Source: Candidatus Faecicola pullistercoris (lineage in GTDB: Bacteria; Bacillota; Clostridia; Christensenellales; CAG-917). From it: a stretch of DNA of 64,000 nt. Each line of letters begins with the position of its first letter. The stretch's first letter is position 1. Below are positions 35,044 to 45,800 of the stretch, one piece after another. A program made the translations under genes and the position numbers. The notes under the pieces are model-generated. The model made no database searches. It was given only the letters and a program-made list of their open reading frames with translations, and had not been told where the DNA came from. The stretch is from assembly GCA_018714105.1 (NCBI GenBank), contig DVNW01000024.1, forward strand, positions 92,828 to 156,827, in the 5' to 3' direction.

Positions 35044-35550
35044 TTATAAAAACCGACAGAGAAAACAGGCCGCTATGCTGCCGAACAGAGTGGCTGCAAG
35101 AGAAATGGCTACCGCGCCTTTAAGCTTACGGATTTTGGTGGACGAGAAATACACCGCCGCTATGTAAAATATCGTTTCCGAACTGCCCATGATGACGGCC
35201 GCGCATCGCGACACGTAACTGTCGGGACCGTGTTCTTCAAACAGTTTTTCCAGTATGGCCAGAGTTCCGTTGCCCGATACGGGCCTCAGCAGCAGAAGCT
35301 CGGCAAGGGCGGGAGGTATGCCTAGAAAACTCAGGGGCTTTTCAAGCGCGCGCGTAAGAAAATCCGCCATTCCGCTTTCTCTGAAAAGTTCTATGAATAC
35401 GAATATCGCCAGTATGTACGGAAATATGGTGTACATCAGCCGCATGGCGTCGCCCGCGCCGCCCGCAAAACAATCGTATACGTTTATTCTTTTGGCCGCG
35501 CATATTATTATCAGAATCACGAATACCGCGGGTAATATGTATGCCGCCAT
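35044..35550 (-). CDS. spmB: Spore maturation protein B (nucleoside recognition domain)
   Basis: GAGDAMRLMYTIFPYILAIFVFIELFRESGMADFLTRALEKPLSFLGIPPALAELLLLRPVSGNGTLAIL. Confidence 0.85.
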   Translation of the reverse strand: MAAYILPAVFVILIIICAAKRINVYDCFAGGAGDAMRLMYTIFPYILAIFVFIELFRESGMADFLTRALEKPLSFLGIPPALAELLLLRPVSGNGTLAILEKLFEEHGPDSYVSRCAAVIMGSSETIFYIAAVYFSSTKIRKLKGAVAISLAATLFGSIAACFLCRFL

Positions 35551-35552
35551 AA

Positions 35553-36104
35553 TTATTTTTCCCTTTTAAGACTGACCATGAGTATTCCCAGCCCCGTGGA
35601 TATAGCCGTCGATATCAGTGAGGGAAGAATGATGCTCGAAGGCCTTTCTGAGCCGTGCGACGACATCATGGCCATAACCGTGGCGGGTAGCAATTGAAGC
35701 GAGGTGGCGTTGATTACTATCAGCATCACCATGTTTTTAGTTGCCGTCGTGCCGCCCTTGTCCATTGCCTTTATAGCGTTTATGCCGGCAGGCGTCGCCG
35801 CGCCGCCAAGGCCTAACATGTTGGAAGCGAGATTTACGCTTATATATCCTTTGGCCTTGTCGCTTTCGCCCTTGAACAGTCTGTCCGTTATCGGACGGAA
35901 CAGTCCGGTCAGACCTTTGCTTATGCCGCTTTTTTCAAGCATGTTCAAAACGGACATCCATACCGCGTATATGGCAAGCAGACGTATGCCCAGATCTATG
36001 GCGTTGGTCCCGCCCTCAAGCATTACGCCTATGACCGCGTCGGGATTGCGAATGCTGATCAGAATTATTCCGATTACCGTTACCACTATGAATATACCGT
36101 TCAT
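35553..36104 (-). CDS. spmA: Spore maturation protein A
   Basis: MLEKSGISKGLTGLFRPITDRLF, NLASNMLGLGGAATPAGINAIKAM. Confidence 0.85.
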   Translation of the reverse strand: MNGIFIVVTVIGIILISIRNPDAVIGVMLEGGTNAIDLGIRLLAIYAVWMSVLNMLEKSGISKGLTGLFRPITDRLFKGESDKAKGYISVNLASNMLGLGGAATPAGINAIKAMDKGGTTATKNMVMLIVINATSLQLLPATVMAMMSSHGSERPSSIILPSLISTAISTGLGILMVSLKREK

Positions 36105-36176
36105 ACATACCTCTCGGGATTATTATATTTTTATTGCATTTTTACCACTTTATGACTTCATTCGTCCCGCTTTTTG

Positions 36177-36205
36177 TTTACTTTTACTTTATTTGATAGT
36201 ATAAT
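36177..36205 (+). promoter_or_regulatory. Promoter for metG
   Basis: TTTACT, 17 nt, TATAAT. Confidence 0.5.
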
Positions 36206-36237
36206 AATGTAAATTTGTTGCTTTTAAGGAGGCTCAT

Positions 36238-38166
36238 ATGTCCCGTAAAGAGAAATTTTATATAACTACCGCCATTGCCTATACCTCGGGCAAACCCCAT
36301 ATAGGCAATACCTACGAAATCGTCCTTACAGACGCTCTCGCGCGTTTTAAAAGAAGGCAGGGGTACGACGTCTTTTTCCAGACGGGCACGGACGAACACG
36401 GCCAGAAAATAGAAGAAAAGGCCGCCGCCGCGGGTAAAACCCCCAAACAGTTTGTCGACGAAGTAGCGGATACGGTTAAAAATATATGGGACCTTATGAA
36501 TACCTCTTACGATAAATTCATAAGAACCACGGACGAGTATCACGTTGAGCAGGTTCAGAAAATATTCAGAAAACTGTACGAGCAGGGAGATATATATAAG
36601 GGAAGCTACAAAGGCCTTTACTGCACGCCCTGCGAGTCCTTCTGGACCGAAAGTCAGCTCGTGGACGGCAAATGTCCTGATTGCGGCAGGGAAGTAAAGC
36701 CCGCCGAGGAAGAGGCTTACTTCTTCAAAATGAGCAAGTATGCCGACAGGCTGATGCAATATATGCAGGACAACCCGGATTTTATCCTGCCCGTCAGCCG
36801 TAAAAACGAAATGATAAACAACTTTTTAAAGCCCGGTCTGCAGGATTTGTGCGTGTCCAGGTCCAGCTTCAAATGGGGAATTCCCGTGGATTTCGACAGC
36901 AGACACGTTGTTTACGTATGGCTGGACGCGCTGACAAACTACATTACGGGCATCGGCTACGACTGCGACGGCAATTCGGACGAGAAGTTCAGAAAATACT
37001 GGCCTGCCGACGTACACGTCATAGGCAAGGATATAGTGAGATTCCATACTCTTTACTGGCCTATATTCCTCATGGCGCTGGGACTGCCCCTTCCCAAACA
37101 GGTGTTCGGCCACCCCTGGCTGTTGCAGGACGGCGGCAAAATGAGTAAGTCCAAAGGCAATATCATGTATGCCGACGATATGGTGAAGCTGTTCGGCGTG
37201 GACCCCGTCAGGTACTATCTTTTAAGCGAAATGCCGTTCGATAACGACGGCTCGATAGGCTGGGATACCGTAGCGGAAAAGATTAACGCAGACCTTGCGA
37301 ACGTATTGGGTAATCTGGTAAGCAGAACGGTTGCCATGTCTAACAAATATTTCGGCGGCACGGTAGAAAACAAGAACGCGGAAGGCGAACCCGACGCTCA
37401 GCTCAAAGCCGTTGTTTCCGGAGCTTACGCAAAGGTCGCCGGGAACATGGATAGGTTTAAGGTAGCCGACGCTCTGGACGAATTGTTTGTTATTTTCAGA
37501 AGGGCGAACAAGTATATCGACGAAACGACGCCCTGGGTGCTTGCGAAAAATCCCGAAAACGCCGACAGACTGAAAACCGTGCTTTATAACCTGACCGAAA
37601 GTATTGCGGTAGGCGCGTCTCTGCTGGAACCCTTTATGCCCGAGCTTGCTGTTAAGATACTGGGGCAGCTGGGCGAAACCGTAAGGCCGTACGACAGCCT
37701 GTCTGCATTCGGCACACGGCCGAACGGCGTTAAAGTTACCGCCTCGCCCGAAATATGCGTGGCAAGGCTGGATATTGCCGAGGTTATGAAAAAGGTGGAA
37801 GATATGTTTGCTCCGCCCGAAATAAAAGTGCAGGAAAAAGAGCAGATTGATATAGACGAGTTCTTTAAATCTCAGCTTGTAGTAGGTAAGATTATTGCGT
37901 GCGAAAAAGTAGAAAAGGCAGATAAACTGCTTAAATCGACAGTTAAAATAGGTAATTTGCAAAAAACCATTGTCAGCGGTATAGCCAAATGGTACACCCC
38001 GGAACAGATGGTAGGGAAAAACGTGGTTGTGGTGCTTAACCTCAAACCCGCTAAGCTGAGAGGCATTGTTTCGGAAGGCATGCTGCTCTGCGCCGAGGAC
38101 GACAAGGGCAACGTGGTGCTTATCAGCCCCGAGAAAGAACTTGCCAGCGGCAGCGAGGTAAGGTAA
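36238..38166 (+). CDS. metG: Methionyl-tRNA synthetase
   Basis: YTSGKPHIGNTYE, KMSKSKGN, C-terminal tRNA-binding domain FFKSQLVVGKIIACEKVEKADKLLKSTVKIG. Confidence 0.96.
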   Translation: MSRKEKFYITTAIAYTSGKPHIGNTYEIVLTDALARFKRRQGYDVFFQTGTDEHGQKIEEKAAAAGKTPKQFVDEVADTVKNIWDLMNTSYDKFIRTTDEYHVEQVQKIFRKLYEQGDIYKGSYKGLYCTPCESFWTESQLVDGKCPDCGREVKPAEEEAYFFKMSKYADRLMQYMQDNPDFILPVSRKNEMINNFLKPGLQDLCVSRSSFKWGIPVDFDSRHVVYVWLDALTNYITGIGYDCDGNSDEKFRKYWPADVHVIGKDIVRFHTLYWPIFLMALGLPLPKQVFGHPWLLQDGGKMSKSKGNIMYADDMVKLFGVDPVRYYLLSEMPFDNDGSIGWDTVAEKINADLANVLGNLVSRTVAMSNKYFGGTVENKNAEGEPDAQLKAVVSGAYAKVAGNMDRFKVADALDELFVIFRRANKYIDETTPWVLAKNPENADRLKTVLYNLTESIAVGASLLEPFMPELAVKILGQLGETVRPYDSLSAFGTRPNGVKVTASPEICVARLDIAEVMKKVEDMFAPPEIKVQEKEQIDIDEFFKSQLVVGKIIACEKVEKADKLLKSTVKIGNLQKTIVSGIAKWYTPEQMVGKNVVVVLNLKPAKLRGIVSEGMLLCAEDDKGNVVLISPEKELASGSEVR

Positions 38167-38942
38167 TGCTTACCGATTCGCATTGTCATCTGGACGACGA
38201 AAGACTCGCGCCTTCGGTTGAGGAAATCGTCGGCGGCATGCGGGAGGACGGTTTAAAAAGAGTTGTTACGGTAGGCTGTAACGCCGAAAGCAGCGCAAAA
38301 TGCCTGGAACTTGCCACTGCTTACGAGGGAGTATACGCCACGGTGGGTATTCATCCGCACGACGCGGATACGCTTACGGAGGACTTTCTGTCGGAGGCCG
38401 AAAGGGCCGCGCGCAATCCCAAAGTACTGGCGATAGGCGAAATAGGACTGGATTACTTTTACGACCTTTCGCCCAGAGAGGTGCAGAAAAGCGCCTTTTT
38501 AAGACAGGCCGAACTGGCCGACGCTTTGGGACTCCCTGTTGCAGTGCATCTGAGAGACGCCTACGAGGACTTTTACAAGGCGGTTAAAGACAATCTGCGG
38601 CTGTTTAAAAACGGATTGCTTCTTCACTGTTACAGCGGGAGCCCCGAGTTTGCCGCGCAGATGCTGAGACTTACGGATACTTTTTTCGCTTTCGGCGGCG
38701 CGCTGACCTTCAAGAACGCCCGCGTTCCCTGCGAAAGCCTCAGACATATCCCCGACGACAGGTTCTTTCTGGAAACCGATTCGCCTTATATGACGCCCGT
38801 GCCTTTCAGAGGCAAGACGAACCTGCCTAAATACGTCGCTCTTGTGGCGGATAAGGCCGCCGAAATTAAAAATACCGACAGGCGGCGGATAGAATCAATT
38901 ACAGAAAATAATTTAAAATCGTTTTTTAAAAGGCTTATATGA
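38166..38942 (+). CDS. tatD: TatD family metal-dependent hydrolase
   Basis: MLTDSHCHLDDE, VGIHPHDAD, IGEIGLDYFYD, FLETDSPYMTPVPFRGKTN. Confidence 0.94.
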   Translation: MLTDSHCHLDDERLAPSVEEIVGGMREDGLKRVVTVGCNAESSAKCLELATAYEGVYATVGIHPHDADTLTEDFLSEAERAARNPKVLAIGEIGLDYFYDLSPREVQKSAFLRQAELADALGLPVAVHLRDAYEDFYKAVKDNLRLFKNGLLLHCYSGSPEFAAQMLRLTDTFFAFGGALTFKNARVPCESLRHIPDDRFFLETDSPYMTPVPFRGKTNLPKYVALVADKAAEIKNTDRRRIESITENNLKSFFKRLI

Positions 38943-39529
38943 ATACGTTTGTTTACGAATACGAGGGTAAAACTTATATCAATCTTACTAACAGGTGCAG
39001 CAATAACTGCGATTTCTGCATACGCAATAACCACGACGGCGTGGCCGATAATTATCTGTGGCTGGACCGCGAGCCTGCCGCGAAGGAAGTTATAGACTGC
39101 CTCGAAAAAAGAAATATTTCGGGAGAGGCCGTATTCTGCGGCTTCGGCGAACCTCTTTTCGCCCTTGACGTTATGCTGGAAGTAGCCGCTTACCTGAAAA
39201 GCAGAAACATTAAAACAAGACTCAATACCAACGGGCAGGCGGACCTTATCTGCGGTAAGGGTACGGCGCAGCGCATGAAAGGGCTTATCGATAAAGTAAA
39301 TATAAGCCTTAACGCCTCAAACGCGCGCAAATATAACGAAATTTGCAAGTGCGCTTACGGCGAAAAGGCCTTTAACGCAATGCTCGATTTCGTAAGGGAA
39401 TGTAAAATTTATATCCCCGAAGTCGTGCTTTCGGTAGTGGATACCGTAGGACAGGCGGAAATCGACGCCTGCCGCGCCCTTGCCGACAGCCTGGGCGTTA
39501 AACTCAGAATAAGAAATTATATATCCTAA
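38939..39529 (+). CDS. TatD family-associated radical SAM protein
   Basis: NLTNRCSNNCDFCIRN (CxxxCxxC), FCGFGEPLF; overlaps tatD by 4 nt. Confidence 0.88.
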   Translation: MNTFVYEYEGKTYINLTNRCSNNCDFCIRNNHDGVADNYLWLDREPAAKEVIDCLEKRNISGEAVFCGFGEPLFALDVMLEVAAYLKSRNIKTRLNTNGQADLICGKGTAQRMKGLIDKVNISLNASNARKYNEICKCAYGEKAFNAMLDFVRECKIYIPEVVLSVVDTVGQAEIDACRALADSLGVKLRIRNYIS

Positions 39530-40359
39530 TGAACGTCAGGGAAGTTTTAAAACTGAACAATTTCAGGTTCAATAAAAACCTGGGACAGAATTTTCTGACC
39601 GACCTCAATCTGTTGCAGGCGATTGTCGCCGACAGCGGTATAGGCCCCGACGATACCGTAGTAGAGGTGGGGACGGGGGCGGGTACGCTTACGGCCGCCA
39701 TCGCAGCCAAAGCCAAAAAAGTAATTTCGTTCGAGGTGGATAAAAATCTCGCGCCCGTGCTGGAAACAACGCTCGCCGGTATCGATAACGTTACCGTGGT
39801 GTTTAAGGATATACTTAAAATGTCCGACTGCGATATCGAAAAGATTTGCGGCGGCAGGTTCAAAGTGGTGGCCAATATTCCTTACTATATAACTACCACG
39901 CTTATCATGAAATTCGTGGAAAGCTCGCTCGATATCGGTTCGGTAACCGTAATGATTCAGAAAGAAGTGGCAAACCGGCTTACCGCAGACCACAATACGG
40001 GCGATTACGGAGCCATTACCATGTCGGTTAACCTCAGAGGAAAGGCTTCGGTCACGCGGACGGTGTCCCGCAATATGTTTTATCCCGTGCCTAACGTGGA
40101 CAGCGCAGTGGTCCATATCGAAATTCTGCCCGACAAGTTTCCCGGCGTGGATAAGGAGTTTACGGCAAAGGTGATAAGAAGCTGCTTCAATATGCGCCGC
40201 AAAACCTTGCAGAACAATCTGATAAGTTCGTTCGGCATTACAAAGGAAAGGGCGGCGGAAGTCCTGCGTATATGCGGGTTCAGCCCCATGATAAGAGGCG
40301 AGGCGCTGTCGGTAGAAGACGTAATCAGGCTTGCCGAAGAACTTAAAAAATTAATTTAA
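39529..40359 (+). CDS. rsmA: 16S rRNA (adenine1518/1519-N6) dimethyltransferase
   Basis: NKNLGQNFLTDLNLLQAIV, VVEVGTGAGTLT, VVANIPYYITT. Confidence 0.95.
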   Translation: MNVREVLKLNNFRFNKNLGQNFLTDLNLLQAIVADSGIGPDDTVVEVGTGAGTLTAAIAAKAKKVISFEVDKNLAPVLETTLAGIDNVTVVFKDILKMSDCDIEKICGGRFKVVANIPYYITTTLIMKFVESSLDIGSVTVMIQKEVANRLTADHNTGDYGAITMSVNLRGKASVTRTVSRNMFYPVPNVDSAVVHIEILPDKFPGVDKEFTAKVIRSCFNMRRKTLQNNLISSFGITKERAAEVLRICGFSPMIRGEALSVEDVIRLAEELKKLI

Positions 40360-40386
40360 AACGCCTTTAAGGGCGTTTTGTTTTTT
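40358..40386 (+). terminator. Intrinsic terminator
   Basis: aaaacgcc tttaag ggcgtttt gtttttt. Confidence 0.8.
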
Positions 40387-40417
40387 CCTCTTCGGCGCCT
40401 TATGCGGCAAGCGCGCA

Positions 40418-41251
40418 TCAAGCCCCGTTTTGCGGACGGCGTACCGTTTTGCCCGTCTTTGCGTCCTGATAAATAACCCAGTATCCGTCGCCGAATTTGT
40501 TGTTTAAATCGAGAGGCAACCAGTCGCATACGGCGCCCAGTTCCTCGGGCGGACGTAAGGTATATACGCCTTTTATTCCGTAGCATATATAGATAGGCTC
40601 TTCAAGATTGTAAAGTATTCCTACGACGTAAAAGCCCTCTTCACAATTTACCCGTATCCATCTGGAATTGGGAATTACGTCGTTTAATACCTTTTCCTCG
40701 GGATAGCAGACAAACATTTCGTCAAGCTGCGGCTTCACGGCCGAATAAAAGTTTTCACCCTCGTAAATCAGTCCTCCGTCAAGCTCGAAAGTGGCTTTTT
40801 CGCCAGCGGGCGCGGAAGATGCCGAGGAAGAAGACTCGCGCGAAGCGGCGGAAATCTTGTGCTCTTCAGCCCTGTCCCCGACAGGCGGCGAGGACGGGCG
40901 CGCGGCCCGGTCGCCGGGTTTTTCCGCCCGCTTTTTGTATTCCTCGAACAGAGCGAAAGAGCCCACGGTATTACCCTCGGACGAACCGTAATACAACAGA
41001 GTACGCCCCGAACGGTCGGTTATCGCGCAGTCGGCGGGTCCGCCGTCATAGCCGCTTAAATCTATGGTTTGCTTCCTGTCTGTGAGCGTAGAGGTGTATT
41101 TTTTGCCCGCTTTCAGCAAAAAAAGACAGGGCGACGAAAGCTGTTCGACGGAAACGTACGCCTTAGCTCCTTTTTCGTCGCCTACGATTTTTACTATTCC
41201 CGCAGCCGCTTTTTCTCCCGATTTGTGCAAAATTACGATTTTTTTTGACAT
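40418..41251 (-). CDS. Hypothetical two-domain protein with low-complexity Ser/Ala linker
   Basis: 277-aa ORF; central AASRESSSSASSAPAGEK linker; no recognised motif. Confidence 0.65.
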   Translation of the reverse strand: MSKKIVILHKSGEKAAAGIVKIVGDEKGAKAYVSVEQLSSPCLFLLKAGKKYTSTLTDRKQTIDLSGYDGGPADCAITDRSGRTLLYYGSSEGNTVGSFALFEEYKKRAEKPGDRAARPSSPPVGDRAEEHKISAASRESSSSASSAPAGEKATFELDGGLIYEGENFYSAVKPQLDEMFVCYPEEKVLNDVIPNSRWIRVNCEEGFYVVGILYNLEEPIYICYGIKGVYTLRPPEELGAVCDWLPLDLNNKFGDGYWVIYQDAKTGKTVRRPQNGA

Positions 41252-41317
41252 AATATCCTCCGATATAAAAAAATATGCCGCCGCGAGGCGACATATACCT
41301 GTATCGGATAAAAGGTA

Positions 41318-42409
41318 TTATGCGTTAACGAGCGTCACGGCTGCCCATGCGGCTATGGCTTCACCCTTGCCTATAAGTCCGGTCTGCTCGTTCGTGGTTG
41401 CGCTTATACCGATATGTCCCGGTTCTATATTCAACGTATCGGACAGTTTATTTATCATTTTATCCATATAAACGGCGAGTTTGGGCTTTTCGGCAATTAT
41501 CGAGATGCTTGCCTGAGCGATTTTTAAGCCGCGTTCTTTTAAAATGTCGCATACTCGCGAAAGCAATAAAACCGAATCCGCGTTTTTATAAGAATCGTCC
41601 GTATCGGGAAAATAAAAGCCTATGTCCCTGAGTCCCGCAGCGGAAAGAGCGGCGTCCATTACGGCATGCACGGCGCAGTCGGCGTCGCTGTGCCCCGCGA
41701 GGCCTTTTTCAAAGGGTATCTCAACTCCGCAAAGCACAAGCCTGCGTCCCGTTTCGAGGCGGTGAATATCGTAGCCTATGCCCGTGCGCGGTATTAAATC
41801 CTCGGGGTAAGTGATTTTGCGGTTAGAGGTTTCGCCCGGGACGTAATTTACGTTTTGTGCATATTTATAATAGACCGTGGCGTCGTCGGTGGCTTCGCCT
41901 CGATACGCCGAGTAAGCCTTTATGATTTGTTCGGTTTTGAAGCACTGGGGCGTCTGAACGGCCAAAAAGGCCTTTCTGTCGGCGGGTACGAATTCGGACG
42001 TTATTATTGTGTCCGTTAGCGGAAGGCAGGGTACGGCGCTTCCTTTTTCAGCCGTTTCGTCCATAAGTTTTTCAAGTAGTTTTCTGCCGGGATAGGGCCT
42101 GGCTCCGTCGTGTATCATGACGTATGGCGCGGTACACAGCGCGAGACAGTTTTTAACCGTCAGGTAGCGGGTATCTCCGCCCGGCGCGCGTTTTATTTCG
42201 AGCCTGTCCGAAAAAGAGGGCAGCGCTTTACCCTCGGGCAGACCTATTATTACGCTGTTTATGCCTTGCAGATCCGCAAATGCGTTTACCGCTTTCTGCA
42301 GCACGGTCTGTCTTCCGTCGATTACGGCGTCGAGTTTGTCGCAACCCGCGCGTTCGGATTTTCCTCCCGCAACGATTATCACGTCGAAAAGTCTTTTACA
42401 GCAGTTCAT
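41318..42409 (-). CDS. ispDF: Bifunctional IspD/IspF isoprenoid biosynthesis enzyme
   Basis: IspD: DVIIVAGGKSERAGCDKL, YVMIHDGARP; IspF: RTGIGYDIHRLETGRRLVLCGVEIPFEKGLAGHSDADCAVHAVMDAAL. Confidence 0.93.
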   Translation of the reverse strand: MNCCKRLFDVIIVAGGKSERAGCDKLDAVIDGRQTVLQKAVNAFADLQGINSVIIGLPEGKALPSFSDRLEIKRAPGGDTRYLTVKNCLALCTAPYVMIHDGARPYPGRKLLEKLMDETAEKGSAVPCLPLTDTIITSEFVPADRKAFLAVQTPQCFKTEQIIKAYSAYRGEATDDATVYYKYAQNVNYVPGETSNRKITYPEDLIPRTGIGYDIHRLETGRRLVLCGVEIPFEKGLAGHSDADCAVHAVMDAALSAAGLRDIGFYFPDTDDSYKNADSVLLLSRVCDILKERGLKIAQASISIIAEKPKLAVYMDKMINKLSDTLNIEPGHIGISATTNEQTGLIGKGEAIAAWAAVTLVNA

Positions 42410-42632
42410 ACATCTCGTTCCCTTGCTTGCCTTTGGGCGGCTCGACCGAAGTTACGCGGAAGGTTATGCCGCCTTCGCCGAACGCTACCGTTACCACGTC
42501 GCCTTCCCTGACTTCCTTGGAAGGCTTTACCGCCTTGCCGTTTATCGTTATGCGCCCGCCCGTGCACGCTTCCTGCGCCACGGTGCGTCTTTTTATGACG
42601 CGGCTTACTTTGAGAAATTTGTCTATCCGCAT
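42396..42632 (-). CDS. S4-domain RNA-binding protein (RqcP/YlmH-like small S4)
   Basis: MRIDKFLKVSRVIKRRTVAQEACTGGRITINGKAVKPSKEVREGDVV. Confidence 0.85.
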   Translation of the reverse strand: MRIDKFLKVSRVIKRRTVAQEACTGGRITINGKAVKPSKEVREGDVVTVAFGEGGITFRVTSVEPPKGKQGNEMYELL

Positions 42633-42704
42633 TGTTTCACCCGACTTCTGCGCTCCCGCGCGAAAAATTATTTATAAAATTTTTATTTTTTATATTAAAT
42701 ACAG

Positions 42705-42733
42705 TTGACAGCTTGCCGTTTTTACTGTAAAAT
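42705..42733 (+). promoter_or_regulatory. Strong sigma-A-like promoter for rpoB
   Basis: TTGACA, 17 nt, TAAAAT. Confidence 0.7.
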
Positions 42734-42897
42734 TGTAAAATGCGTTTATTATAATGAGTAGTTTGCCCTTTTTTTGATTGGGTGGGGGGATTTTCCGCCC
42801 CGAAGGCTCCTTCTTATTATATAGCAGCGCCCGACAAAACACAACAATAAATCATTTTTTTCGAAACAGATTTTTATTTTTTTAAGGAGCGTGAAAT

Positions 42898-45800
42898 ATG
42901 TCTCAAAGAATTCACATGGAAAAGTACGGCAACACCGAAAGACACACTTTTTCCAAGATTAAGGAAGTTCTGGATATCCCTTACCTTATCGAAGTCCAGA
43001 AAGATTCCTACAAGAATTTCCTGGAAAACGGTATCAGAGAAGTGTTCAACGACTATTCGCCCATCAGGGACAACGCCGGCAGGCTGGAACTCGCTTTCCT
43101 CGATTACTCCGTCGACGGAACGCCCAAATATTCCGTAAAGGAATGTAAAAACCGCGATACCACTTACGCCGTTCCTCTGAAAGTCAAGACAAGGCTTACA
43201 AATCACGAAACCGGCGAAATAAAGGACCACGAGGTTTTCATGGGAGATCTGCCTCTTATGACCGACAGCGGCTCTTTTATCATTAACGGCGCGGAGAGGG
43301 TTATCGTCAGCCAGCTCGTCAGAAGCCCGGGCGTTTACTGTCAGGTCGCTCCCGATAAAAACGGCGTTCCCAGATACAACACCATGGTTATCCCCAACAG
43401 GGGCGCATGGCTCGAATTTGAACAGGACGCAAACAACGTGCTCTGGGTGCACGTAGACAAAACCCGTAAAATTACGGCTACCACTTTGCTGAGGGCGCTC
43501 GGCTGGGGTACGGACGAAAAAATCGAACAGCTTTTCGGCGCGGACGAAATTATGCTTGCTACCTGCAACAAGGATCCTCAGAGCGCAAGATCCGAAGAAG
43601 CGGGCAAGCTGGATTTGTTCAGAAGGCTGAGAAACGGCGAAGTTCCCACCATAGAAGGCGCGAACAGCCTTATCGAAAAAATCTTTTTCAGCCCCCGTCA
43701 TTACGACCTCGCGAGAGTGGGCAGATATAAATTCAACAAAAAGCTCGGCATAGCCGGACGTATCGAAGGATATACCGCCGCCGCCGACATCGTAAGCCCC
43801 GTAACCGGCGAAATTCTGGTGGAAAAAGGGCAGGTCATTACCGAGGAACAGGCTAAAACCGTTCAGAACAACGCCGTCAACGAGGTACTGCTCAAAAAGG
43901 TTATGCACGACGACGGTAAGCCGTTCAAAGTTATAGGCAACGCCACCGTGGATCTTGCCGCGTTCGTGGACTGCAATCCCAGAGAGCTGGGCATCACCGA
44001 ATACGTTTACTATCCCGCTCTCAAAACCATACTCGACACGCTCGCCGACAAGGACGCCGTAATTTCGGCAATCAAGGCTAACGCAGAGGAACTCGTACTT
44101 AAACACATAACGCGCGAAGACATAGCGGCCACGGTAAGCTACAACGTGGGCCTTAACTACGGTATAGGCGATATAGACAACATCGACCACCTCGCCAACA
44201 GAAGGGTGCGCTCGGTGGGCGAACTGCTGCAAAATCAGTTCCGCATAGGTATCTCCCGTCTGGACAGGGTTATCAAGGAAAGAATGAGTATCGCTCAGGA
44301 CGATAAGGAAATTACCCCGACGTCGCTTATCAATATACGCCCCGTTACAAGCGCGATTAAAGAATTTTTCGGCTCTTCGCAGCTTTCGCAGTTTATGGAT
44401 CAGCCCAACCCGATTGCCGAACTTACGCATAAACGTAAACTTTCCGCGCTCGGCCCCGGCGGCCTCAACAGGGAAAGAGCAAGTTTCGAAGTCCGCGACG
44501 TTCACCATACTCACTACGGCAGAATGTGCCCCATTGAGACGCCCGAAGGTCAGAACATAGGTCTTATTACTTCGCTGTCTTCGTACGCACGCGTTAATGA
44601 ATATGGTTTTATAGAAGCTCCTTACAGAAAAGTAGATAAGAAGACGGGCATAGTTACCGACCACGTCGATTACCTCACCGCGGATATCGAAGACAAATAC
44701 GTTGTCGCTCAGGCTAACGAACCCCTTGACGGGAACGGAAGATTCATCAACAGCCGCGTTACCTGCCGCCTTATCGAAAACGAATACAAGAAGGGCTGGA
44801 AAGAGCCTATGGATAAGATTAAGGAAGTCGAGGCCGAAAGGATAGACTATATGGACGTTTCGCCCAAACAGCTCGTTTCCATAGCCACCGCGCTTATCCC
44901 CTTCCTTGAAAACGACGATATCAACCGCGCTCTGATGGGCTCCAACATGCAGAGACAGGCCGTTCCGCTTCTCCGTCCCACGGCGCCCCGTATCGCTACG
45001 GGCGTGGAACACAAAATAGCTTACGACAGCGGAGTCATGATTATCGCCAGAAACGACGGCGTGGTAAAATACATCGACGCCGACAAGATTATAGTTAAAA
45101 CGGATTCGGGCGACGAGGACCTCTATTATATTCAGAAGTTCAACCGCAGCAACCAGAGTACCTGTATTACTCAGACACCTATAGTTTACAAAGGTCAGAG
45201 AGTCGTTAAGGGAATGGTGCTTGCAGACGGCCCCTCCACCGATAACGGCGAACTCGCGCTCGGCAGAAACATCCTTATCGGATTTATGAGCTGGGAAGGC
45301 TATAACTACGAGGACGCCATACTTATTTCGGAAGAACTCGTTAGAGACGACGTGTTCACTTCCATTCACATCGAGGAATACGAGTCCGAAGCCAGAGATA
45401 CCAAACTGGGCGAGGAAATCATCACCAGGGATATTCCCAACCTCAGCGACGATATGCTTAAAAACCTCGACGAGGACGGCATAGTCATGATAGGCGCCGA
45501 AGTGCACAGCGGAGATATTCTCGTAGGTAAGGTTACTCCTAAGGGCGAAACCGAACTTACCCCCGAAGAAAGGCTGCTTCGCGCAATATTCGGCGATAAG
45601 GCCAGGGAAGTCAGGGATACCTCGCTCCGCGTGCCTCACGGCGAGGGCGGTATCGTTGTGGACGTCAAGGTATTTACGAGGAAGAACAAGGACGAACTCG
45701 CGCCCGGCGTAAACAAACAGGTTAGAGTTTATATCGCTCAGAAGAGAAAAATCTCCGTGGGCGACAAGATGGCGGGGCGCCACGGCAACAAGGGCGTTAT

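Noticed and set aside
42874-45783. 969-aa minus-strand ORF antisense to rpoB
   Set aside because: No recognisable domain; produced by codon bias of rpoB (few TTA/CTA/TCA codons). Conserved RpoB motifs lie on the + strand.
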